From: CAZSMK01 sp964608095 | GTDB taxonomy: Bacteria; Sumerlaeota; Sumerlaeia; MWCT01; JAGHBZ01 | Direction of reading: 5' to 3' | DNA length: 12,768 nucleotides | Assembly (NCBI GenBank): GCA_964608095.1 | Contig: CAZSMK010000050.1 | Location: 1 to 12,768, forward strand | Shown here: positions 6,296 to 12,768 of the stretch, piece by piece | Layout of the letters: each line of letters starts with the position of its first letter | Position numbering within the stretch: position 1 is the first letter of the stretch | Translations under genes and position numbers: made by a program | The notes under the pieces: model-generated | Databases searched by the model: none | Seen by the model: only the letters and a program-made list of their open reading frames with translations | Told to the model about the DNA's origin: nothing

Positions 6296-9200
6296 TTAGT
6301 GTAATAAAAAGATTTCCTCGAGCCGGATGTTTTCAAAATAGAGCCATGAATTCACATCATCGTCACTTGAAAAACTTACAATATCTGTCGAAAGTACGAA
6401 TCCACTGTCCGTTTCTCCTGTTATTTCCGGCATGAAGAATAGCTGATATGTTTTCATTCCCTTGGAACATGGTCCCTGCCTGTTAAAGCTATTTATTATG
6501 TGATCCCATGACTGCCAGCTGCCCTTCTGATTTACGCGAAGCCGGAACTGGACTGCCTTATCCTCATCTTCGATGCTGCTGGTCATCTCAAAGAGAGCTC
6601 TGTATATCTTGCCCTCTTCCAGCTCGATATCAGGACTGAACCAGTACGAGAAACAATAATCAGAACCGTTTGGACTCAATCCCAGCCTGCTCGATTCAAC
6701 GGATGATATGGCGGACGCGAAGGGCGGTACATTTCCCTGGAACGTCCAACCATCTGAACCTGTATCGAAACTGTAGTACACAACCTGAGCACCTGTACCA
6801 ATGAGAATTTCATCGAGCGTCAACTCTTCGAGGTATATCCATGCCGTGGTGGTATCATATTGATTAAAACTCAAAATATCGAATGAGAACACAATCAGGT
6901 TATCATGAAGACCCGTGAGCCTCGGGGCAAAGATCATGGAATACGATTCAGGCGAACCGAGTGCGGAGCCTTGCGATTGCTCGCTGTTCACTATCCTGTC
7001 CCATCCCGCCCACGTCTCCTTCTGGTTTATCCTTAATCGATGTTGAACCGTATCGTCTTTCTCGACACAGGTGCTTCCCACCACCCATTGAGCGCGATAC
7101 GTTCTGCCGACTTTGATCAGGACATCCGGGCTATACCAGTAGGAGAAACAGTTTGTCGATTGTTGCGGATTCATCGCGAGTACTTTTTCAGCAAACGTAA
7201 TCGGGGTATCATAGGGCGGAACAGGACCCACGAATTCCCATCCTTCAGTATCGGTATCGAACGTGAAATGTTTGACCGGAGCGGTTCGTAATAGTGTCTC
7301 TTCACAGCCATGCCATGGTATGGTCACCCATCTGCTCGCTTGTTGAAAAGGCGAGGAAGCCGGATGAAACCTGAACCGCGCTCTCCAGTGATAAGGACTC
7401 CCGGAATTTAGTTGGTCACTAACTTTCTGTAATACAGTTGCGCCGATTCCTGTATCTGTCCATGTATCTGTCTGCTGGAGATCAATCCCATTGAACAGTG
7501 TTCCCGCGTGTTTAACCTCTACTTCAAGTTTCGCCTTGGTTCTACCGGAATAACTTTTCCCTCGCAATGACACCATAAAACTATCCGTGCTGTTCGTCCG
7601 TCCGAGATGTGCAATGGACTTACCATTATCGGTACGAAGTTGTCGTGGGTAAGCATGAAATCCTTGACCCGAATTCCCGTAAAAGACTACGGCTCGACCG
7701 TCGCTTCCGGGTTCATTGAAATAATCTGGCGCTCCTACTACTATATCAGCATATCCATCGCCGTTCACATCGCCGGCAGTTCCCACAGATTTTCCAAGTT
7801 GCGCTTCAGCACGGTTGCTCTCGTATGTCCAGCAAGGCTCAGATTCAAGTCCCTCGTGGGAACCCGAATAAATATACGCCTTGCCTTCGCGCGTTTCGCC
7901 GTTACTATATCCCCGCGCGCCAACGATAAGATCGGCATACCCGTCGCCGTTTACATCACCTGCTGTTCCCACCGACCAACCGAAATATGCAAGAGCAACA
8001 TCGCCTTCAGCCACCCAGTTGTATGAGTCGCTAAGCCCAGCCGCGCTTCCATGAAACACCATTACGCGTCCCTCGTTTTCCTGGGGACTATCATACAGCG
8101 GGGCTGTAACCGCCACATCTGCGTACCCGTCGCCATTGACATCACCGGCTGTGGACACGGCATATCCTACCTGTCCACTTTCCTGGTCGCCTTCAAATGT
8201 CCAGCCCGGCGTCGAGTGTAAACCTGCCGGTGAACCATGGAAGACAACTGCTCGTCCTTCACTATCGGTAACCGCATCGTAACTATAGGCGCCCATAATC
8301 ACATCGCTGAACCCATCGCCATTCACATCCCCGGCTGTACTCACCGATTTGCCGAGAAAAGAGAGGGACTTCTCGCGTGTAACTGTCCAGTTAGGTGCTG
8401 AACTCAGTCCCACAGAAGAACCATGATAGACAAAGGCGGCAGGGACGATTCCCGTGCCGTGAGTGCCTATGATAATGTCGGAAAACCCGTCACCGTTTAC
8501 ATCGCCGGCGGTCGCGACACAGAAGCCGAGTAATTGACTCTCCCTGTTTCCTTCCACTGTCCAATTCGGGATAGTACTGAGCCCGCTCGCACCTCCATAG
8601 TACAACGCTACCACTCCCTCATTAGTTTCACCATTTGTATAATAAGGAGCGCCAACGATGACCTCATCCATACCATCGCCGTTGATATCGCCGGCACTCG
8701 CTACAGACCAGCCGAACCAGGCATCAGCGACATTGCTTTCTGCCGACCAGTCAGGGGCAGGAGAAAGACCGTTTGATGAACCCAGATACACAAATACGCG
8801 ACCTTCATCGACCTGGCAATTGTCGTAAAGCGGCGCACCAACTATAACATCCGCGTACCCATCGCCGTTTACATCGCCCGCCGATGCTACTGATAAGCCC
8901 ATATCCGAACCCGATTGATCGCACTTCACGGTCCAATCCGGTGTCGTGCTTACACCCCTATCAGAACCATAATAGATAAATGCAGCACCCTCGCTCGATG
9001 CGCTATTCCGGTACCCGGGTGCGCCGACTATCACGTCGGAATAGCCGTCACCGTTGACATCGCCCGCCACAAATGCCGCGCTTCCGAACCTCGATTGAAT
9101 CTGGTTGCATTCAAGTATAAGGTCTGCATTGCTTGCCGAGGAGTCAATCCCGAGACCTGTAGCGGAACCGTACCAGATACATACAACACCTTCATGGGTT

Positions 9201-12200
9201 TGACCGTTGGAATATTCCGGGTCACCAACCATGACATCGGCATAGCCATCGTCATTCAAGTCTCCTGCGGTACATACGGAAGTGCCGAACCTTGATCCGC
9301 TCTGGGGGGAATATCCATACCAGTTCTCGGTGGCGCTTAAACCCGTCGCAGAGCCATGAAAAAGAAAGGCGTATCCATAACCGTAATAGGGAGCACCGAT
9401 GAGGACATCAGAATACCCATCGCCGTTCACATCGCCGGCAGTGGCAACCGCGCTGCCGAATGAAGAATTGGTAAGGTCGCCTTCATGCTCCCAATCAGGC
9501 GATGAGCCCAACCCGCTCGAAGAGCCGTGAAATACAAATGCTTTTCCCTTTGGAAAAAACGGCGCGCCCGCGATTATATCGGAATACCCATCGCCATTCA
9601 CGTCCCCTGCGGTACATACCGATTCTCCAAGCATGGCGCTCAGAGTATTGGACTCGTAATGCCAGGTCGCACCACCGGGAGTCCCATCGCCCCCGGGTCC
9701 CGTGGCTGAACCTAACCAGACAAACACTGCACCTTCATTGTCTTCAGTATTACTATATTCAGGCATACCAATAAGGATATCCGAGTAGCCGTCGCCGTTT
9801 ATGTCTCCTGCGGTACTCAATGCTTTCCCGAGATATCCATAGTTCTGTTTGCCCTCGACTTTCCAATCAGCGTTATCGGGTGTGCCATTATCGCCTAATC
9901 CCGTAGATGAACCAAACCAGAGATAGGCTGCGCCTTCGTACATATAGCCGAATCCATAATCGCTTGCTCCAATCAAGATGTCTGAGAAGGAATCGCCGTT
10001 GACGTCGCCGGCAGTGGCAACCGCGCTTCCGAAATAGGCGTTCTCACGATTGCTTTCAGCGCTCCAATCCGGCGAAGTGGATGGCCCGGCGGGTGAACCT
10101 TCATAGAAGAACACAGCGCCTTCGTTTGTCTGACCGTTGTCGTAACCCGGCGCTCCGATGATGACATCCGAAAAACCGTCTCCGTTGACATCGCCGGCTG
10201 TGCTCACCGCAGTACCGAGTTCTGCGTATGCCTGACCGCCTTCAACAATCCAATCGGAGGTGCATCCATAATATACAAATACTCCGCCTACCGCGGTAGT
10301 CCCGCTCTTATATACATTTGCTCCGATTACGACATCATCGGTGCCGTCGCCGTTCACGTCGCCGGCGGAACTCACACAAATACCGAAATTCGAATCTTCA
10401 TGAGGACCAAAAGCCTTCCAATCAGGCTCACCGACACTCAATCCACCCGGTCCCCCGATATAAATTTCCGCCCCACCGCCTATGCCGTAACTATATCCAC
10501 CTATAATTATATCGTCATAGCCGTCGCCGTTTACGTCTCCTGCCTTAGCCACCGAATAGCCCAGGCGGGCATACGCTTCATCAGATTCAGCGCTCCAGCT
10601 CGGGCTTGTGCTCAACCCGGTAGGGGAACCATGATAGACAAACGACTTCCCCTCATCTGTCTCACCGGAATCAAAACTGTAGGAACCGATTATGACGTCG
10701 TCATATCCATCGCCGTTCACATCGCCTGCGGTTGAAAGTGAATATCCAAAAAGAGCAGATTGCTGGTCGCCCTCAACTTTCCAATCATAGTTTGTGCCGT
10801 CGCCGTCAGGTCCTATTCCGGTTACCGAGCCGTGCCAGACAAACGCCGCACCCTCATAGTTTTGTCCATTTGAATACCTTATATCGCTTATGAGAATATC
10901 ATCGAAGCCATCGCCGTTCACGTCACCGGCTGTGGCAACTGAATAACCAATCCTTGAATCGTCAACGTTGGAAAGAGCTCGCCAGTCAGCGGTGTCAAAT
11001 CTCGGTCCCGTTGGCGAACCATGAAAAAGATACACTTGCCCCGAGCTGTAACCGTTATAAGAGTATTCCGGCGCTCCTATTATTACATCGTCGTACTCAT
11101 CACCGTTGACATCGCCTGCACAGGCAACAGAAGTTCCAAATTGGGCATTTGCCTCAGTACCCCCAAAGAACCAATCTGCGTTTCCCGGGTATCCGCTGTC
11201 TCCCAATCCCTCTGGACCGCCGAACCAGATGAGCGCCGCACCCTCGTTTTCCGGCGTATGTTCATCCAGGTCATACAAAAGGCAGCCGACTATGATGTCA
11301 TCATACCCATCTCCATTTACATCTCCCGCCGATGCCACCGATTTACCGAAATTCGCTGCCTGTTGATTAGATTCTGCTTGCCAGTCGGCATTATAGGGTT
11401 GCCCGTATGCCCCTAAGCCTTGGACTGAACCATACCAGACAAATACCGCTCCTTCGTTAAACTGACCATTATCATAATCCCATGCACCTACAATGAGGTC
11501 GTCAAAACCGTCGCCGTTGACGTCGCCCGCCGATGCTACTGAATAGCCGAAATAGCAATAGGACTGATCGCCCTGGCCCATCCAGGCATAACGCGGGGGA
11601 AAACCGATTATGGATGCTGTTACCGTAAGAGGATATATAAGATTCTCCTCTTCTATAACAATTTCGAATCCTCCATCAGAAGATGCAAACTTTACATCAA
11701 GAGGTGTCCCGTGTGCATCGCTTCCTCTCACGTTACCGAATTGAATAACCTCTTCTTGATTATGGCTGAACACTATAGCTCTGCCATTGCTTGAAATGTT
11801 ACTCGCGAGACCTTCATTCGTTTTGATTTTGAGCCGTACAGGTGCGTCTCTATGCTTGTCTTTCGGTAAAGTATAGATACATTCCACTCCTGATTCCTTA
11901 TTGATATAACGTTGAACAAGACCTTTGTGATCATACTCGATCGCGTTTTCTTTCGTCTTTATACGCGGGTAGGGGAGTGGAGATACCATGCCATTGCTCA
12001 TGACCTCCTGGAGCTGAAACCTGAAAACCCATGTGGGTTCGGTAGCGGTTCGGCGCACCATTGCTATCTCGTCGGGATAAAAATAGGCGCGCAAATCCTG
12101 CGCCCTGTTTGCTATATGATATCCCGGTTTGCCGTCAGGAATAGCGTAGTCCTCCTGCCACGTAACCTCATATTCCATCCCGGCTATTTCTTCCTGTGCC

Positions 12201-12364
12201 TTGTGAAGCCAATCAGATGAATATACCGAATCTGCTCCACCCTTCTCCGTTGCAACACTTTTGTGTGAAAAGAGAACTATCCCAGGGGAAAGACAGAGTG
12301 GGATGACGAGATGTAAACTCTTTAAAATTTTTTTTAGGTGATGTTGTTCATTCGGGTAAAACAT
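6296..12364 (-). CDS. Giant secreted FG-GAP (integrin-alpha-like) beta-propeller protein with tandem C-terminal modules
   Basis: The product is 2022 residues. An N-terminal basic stretch (HHLKKILKS) and hydrophobic segment (LVIPLCLSPGIVLF, about 19-32) look like a signal peptide, cleaved perhaps after SVA near residue 38. Residues 50-250 form a domain often found ahead of bacterial FG-GAP repeats (EYEVTWQE, NRAQDLRAYF, YPLTVTASI). Residues about 260-1570 hold 21 FG-GAP repeats of about 63 residues. Each has an FG-x-S-V-A-x-AGDVNGDG core, where the D-x-N-x-D-G-x-x-D loop binds calcium in this family, then a DVIVGAP-like strand. Twenty-one blades fit three seven-bladed propellers. Residues 1570-1695 are a fibronectin-like segment (PYHWRARFRF) that usually closes such proteins. 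Residues 1696-1860 and 1861-2022 are two beta-rich modules shared with the neighbouring mosaic protein. The likely role is adhesion or ligand binding at the cell surface; no enzyme motif was recognised. The ATG at 12364 has AAGGAGG 7 nt upstream. Confidence 0.93.
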   Translation of the reverse strand: MFYPNEQHHLKKILKSLHLVIPLCLSPGIVLFSHKSVATEKGGADSVYSSDWLHKAQEEIAGMEYEVTWQEDYAIPDGKPGYHIANRAQDLRAYFYPDEIAMVRRTATEPTWVFRFQLQEVMSNGMVSPLPYPRIKTKENAIEYDHKGLVQRYINKESGVECIYTLPKDKHRDAPVRLKIKTNEGLASNISSNGRAIVFSHNQEEVIQFGNVRGSDAHGTPLDVKFASSDGGFEIVIEEENLIYPLTVTASIIGFPPRYAWMGQGDQSYCYFGYSVASAGDVNGDGFDDLIVGAWDYDNGQFNEGAVFVWYGSVQGLGAYGQPYNADWQAESNQQAANFGKSVASAGDVNGDGYDDIIVGCLLYDLDEHTPENEGAALIWFGGPEGLGDSGYPGNADWFFGGTEANAQFGTSVACAGDVNGDEYDDVIIGAPEYSYNGYSSGQVYLFHGSPTGPRFDTADWRALSNVDDSRIGYSVATAGDVNGDGFDDILISDIRYSNGQNYEGAAFVWHGSVTGIGPDGDGTNYDWKVEGDQQSALFGYSLSTAGDVNGDGYDDVIIGSYSFDSGETDEGKSFVYHGSPTGLSTSPSWSAESDEAYARLGYSVAKAGDVNGDGYDDIIIGGYSYGIGGGAEIYIGGPGGLSVGEPDWKAFGPHEDSNFGICVSSAGDVNGDGTDDVVIGANVYKSGTTAVGGVFVYYGCTSDWIVEGGQAYAELGTAVSTAGDVNGDGFSDVIIGAPGYDNGQTNEGAVFFYEGSPAGPSTSPDWSAESNRENAYFGSAVATAGDVNGDSFSDILIGASDYGFGYMYEGAAYLWFGSSTGLGDNGTPDNADWKVEGKQNYGYLGKALSTAGDINGDGYSDILIGMPEYSNTEDNEGAVFVWLGSATGPGGDGTPGGATWHYESNTLSAMLGESVCTAGDVNGDGYSDIIAGAPFFPKGKAFVFHGSSSGLGSSPDWEHEGDLTNSSFGSAVATAGDVNGDGYSDVLIGAPYYGYGYAFLFHGSATGLSATENWYGYSPQSGSRFGTSVCTAGDLNDDGYADVMVGDPEYSNGQTHEGVVCIWYGSATGLGIDSSASNADLILECNQIQSRFGSAAFVAGDVNGDGYSDVIVGAPGYRNSASSEGAAFIYYGSDRGVSTTPDWTVKCDQSGSDMGLSVASAGDVNGDGYADVIVGAPLYDNCQVDEGRVFVYLGSSNGLSPAPDWSAESNVADAWFGWSVASAGDINGDGMDEVIVGAPYYTNGETNEGVVALYYGGASGLSTIPNWTVEGNRESQLLGFCVATAGDVNGDGFSDIIIGTHGTGIVPAAFVYHGSSVGLSSAPNWTVTREKSLSFLGKSVSTAGDVNGDGFSDVIMGAYSYDAVTDSEGRAVVFHGSPAGLHSTPGWTFEGDQESGQVGYAVSTAGDVNGDGYADVAVTAPLYDSPQENEGRVMVFHGSAAGLSDSYNWVAEGDVALAYFGWSVGTAGDVNGDGYADLIVGARGYSNGETREGKAYIYSGSHEGLESEPCWTYESNRAEAQLGKSVGTAGDVNGDGYADIVVGAPDYFNEPGSDGRAVVFYGNSGQGFHAYPRQLRTDNGKSIAHLGRTNSTDSFMVSLRGKSYSGRTKAKLEVEVKHAGTLFNGIDLQQTDTWTDTGIGATVLQKVSDQLNSGSPYHWRARFRFHPASSPFQQASRWVTIPWHGCEETLLRTAPVKHFTFDTDTEGWEFVGPVPPYDTPITFAEKVLAMNPQQSTNCFSYWYSPDVLIKVGRTYRAQWVVGSTCVEKDDTVQHRLRINQKETWAGWDRIVNSEQSQGSALGSPESYSMIFAPRLTGLHDNLIVFSFDILSFNQYDTTTAWIYLEELTLDEILIGTGAQVVYYSFDTGSDGWTFQGNVPPFASAISSVESSRLGLSPNGSDYCFSYWFSPDIELEEGKIYRALFEMTSSIEDEDKAVQFRLRVNQKGSWQSWDHIINSFNRQGPCSKGMKTYQLFFMPEITGETDSGFVLSTDIVSFSSDDDVNSWLYFENIRLEEIFLLH
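6299..7279 (-). repeat. Tandem C-terminal modules B1 and B2 of the FG-GAP protein
   Basis: B1 begins with KHFTFDTDTEGW and B2 with VYYSFDTGSDGW. Both carry FSYW-[YF]-SPD, R-[LV]-R-[IV]-NQK-x-x-W-x-x-W and a late W-[IL]-Y strand. B1 shares W-x-VGST with A1 of the mosaic protein, while B2 shares LGL-x-PNGS and FE-[LM]-[ST]-SS with A2, so order is conserved between the two proteins. Confidence 0.85.
7650..11600 (-). repeat. Twenty-one tandem FG-GAP repeats
   Basis: The calcium-loop codons recur along the strand near positions 11510, 11310, 11100, 10910, 10710, 10525, 10345, 10180, 9995, 9795, 9590, 9420, 9245, 9045, 8860, 8675, 8490, 8310, 8130, 7945 and 7755, a mean period of about 188 bp. A few loops deviate: the third reads DVNGDEYDD, the ninth DVNGDSFSD and the thirteenth DLNDDGYAD. 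Confidence 0.92.
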
Positions 12365-12371
12365 TTAATAT

Positions 12372-12378
12372 CCTCCTT
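12372..12378 (-). promoter_or_regulatory. Ribosome binding site of the FG-GAP protein gene
   Basis: The minus strand reads AAGGAGG, ending 7 nt before the ATG at 12364. It is a near-perfect anti-SD match at ideal spacing and fixes the start. Confidence 0.88.
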
Positions 12379-12390
12379 GTGATTTATTTT

Positions 12391-12416
12391 GTGTTAAAAA
12401 AGATAAAGGATAACAC
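12391..12416. promoter_or_regulatory. Palindrome upstream of the FG-GAP gene, possible operator
   Basis: GTGTTA (12391-12396) and TAACAC (12411-12416) form a perfect 6-bp inverted repeat with centres 20 bp apart, about two helical turns. It lies 27 bp upstream of the start codon, between the ribosome binding site and any promoter. It could be a dimeric regulator site or a leader hairpin; arms this short can also arise by chance. Confidence 0.25.
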
Positions 12417-12601
12417 GGTTTTCTGAGATGCACTTTGGATGAAAAAAAGGTGAGAGGTGAATATGGAAACGCTCTACAATAAGTAAGCATGACTGCGTGT
12501 CCACTTTGTTACATGCTTATATTTACCAGACGAGATTCAGAAAGAACAAGAAAAAAACCGGAAATAGCAAAAAAAAGAGGAAAAGATTAGACAGCATTCA
12601 A

Positions 12602-12703
12602 ATAAAATCCCCTCTTGGAGACGGGGTCGAAGATATCGCTTTAGCGGACCATAGATTCGCCGCGGCTCATAAAATCCCCTCTTGAGCAGAGATTTTTAAG
12701 GGG
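12602..12703. repeat. Direct 16-bp repeat pair able to form hairpins
   Basis: The 16-mer ATAAAATCCCCTCTTG occurs at 12602-12617 and again at 12669-12684, 67 bp apart. Each copy starts a possible hairpin: CCCCTCT with AGA-C-GGGG at 12609-12626, and CCCCT with AGGGG at 12676-12703, with an inner CTCT/AGAG. The function is unknown; it could be a small intergenic repeat element or the remains of terminators of a gene beyond the window. Confidence 0.5.
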
Positions 12704-12768
12704 TAATTAATTTGACACCACGAGTCATTTAAAACGAAAGTCGAGTTTAAAATTGAAGAGCCACGGTA

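Larger units (their letters stand above)
12365..12768. other. Terminal intergenic region upstream of the FG-GAP gene
   Basis: The region holds the ribosome binding site, a palindrome and the 16-bp repeat pair described separately. The promoter of the FG-GAP gene should lie here but no good box pair was found. A plus-strand frame at 12497-12685 is Lys-rich low-complexity sequence with no ribosome binding site and is not considered a gene. Confidence 0.55.

Noticed and set aside
6059..6304. Plus-strand frame in the AT-rich gap
   Set aside because: It starts at TTG with no ribosome binding site, ends in a poly-Phe stretch from the pyrimidine tract, and runs into the convergent 3' end of the FG-GAP gene.
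7650..11600. Repeat array as a DNA-level element such as a VNTR of mobile origin
   Set aside because: The 188-bp periodicity is explained by protein FG-GAP blades that have diverged at the nucleotide level; no flanking mobile element features are present.
12602..12684. Possible CRISPR repeat-spacer unit
   Set aside because: Only two copies, 16 bp long, with a 51-bp interval and no cas gene in the window.

Overview
The window is a chromosomal stretch, probably from an uncultured bacterium with a cell envelope rich in large secreted repeat proteins. The clues are Pro-Thr linkers, choice-of-anchor-type beta-helix motifs, FG-GAP propellers, strong AGGAGG ribosome binding sites and moderate GC. 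The style resembles metagenome genomes from candidate phyla such as Sumerlaeota, Hydrogenedentes or Omnitrophota-like lineages. That placement is an impression from protein style; the sequence holds no marker gene that fixes it. There is no tRNA, rRNA, CRISPR array, transposase or phage gene.

Layout: bases 2-355 (+) are the 3' end of a sensor histidine kinase. It converges on, and overlaps by 10 bp, a SpoIID/LytB-domain gene (346-1740, -). After a 168-bp gap holding a good intrinsic terminator comes a mosaic secreted protein (1909-5658, -). Its signal peptide lies in a different frame (5633-5827), so the gene appears split by a +1 frameshift. A gene-free AT-rich gap of about 470 bp follows. 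Then comes a 2022-residue FG-GAP beta-propeller protein (6296-12364, -). The last 404 bp carry no convincing gene, only a palindrome near the start of the FG-GAP gene and a 16-bp direct repeat that can form hairpins.

The link between the two giant genes is their C-termini. Each ends in the same tandem pair of about 163-residue beta-rich modules. The first module of one protein most resembles the first of the other, and likewise for the second, so the pair seems to have been inherited or copied as a unit. This suggests a shared C-terminal cassette for surface attachment, sorting or ligand binding, placed on two unrelated passenger architectures: beta-helix plus CHRD in one, and three seven-bladed propellers in the other. 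No enzyme active site was recognised in either giant. The SpoIID-like protein is a probable peptidoglycan-acting enzyme, and nothing ties it functionally to the two giants beyond proximity.
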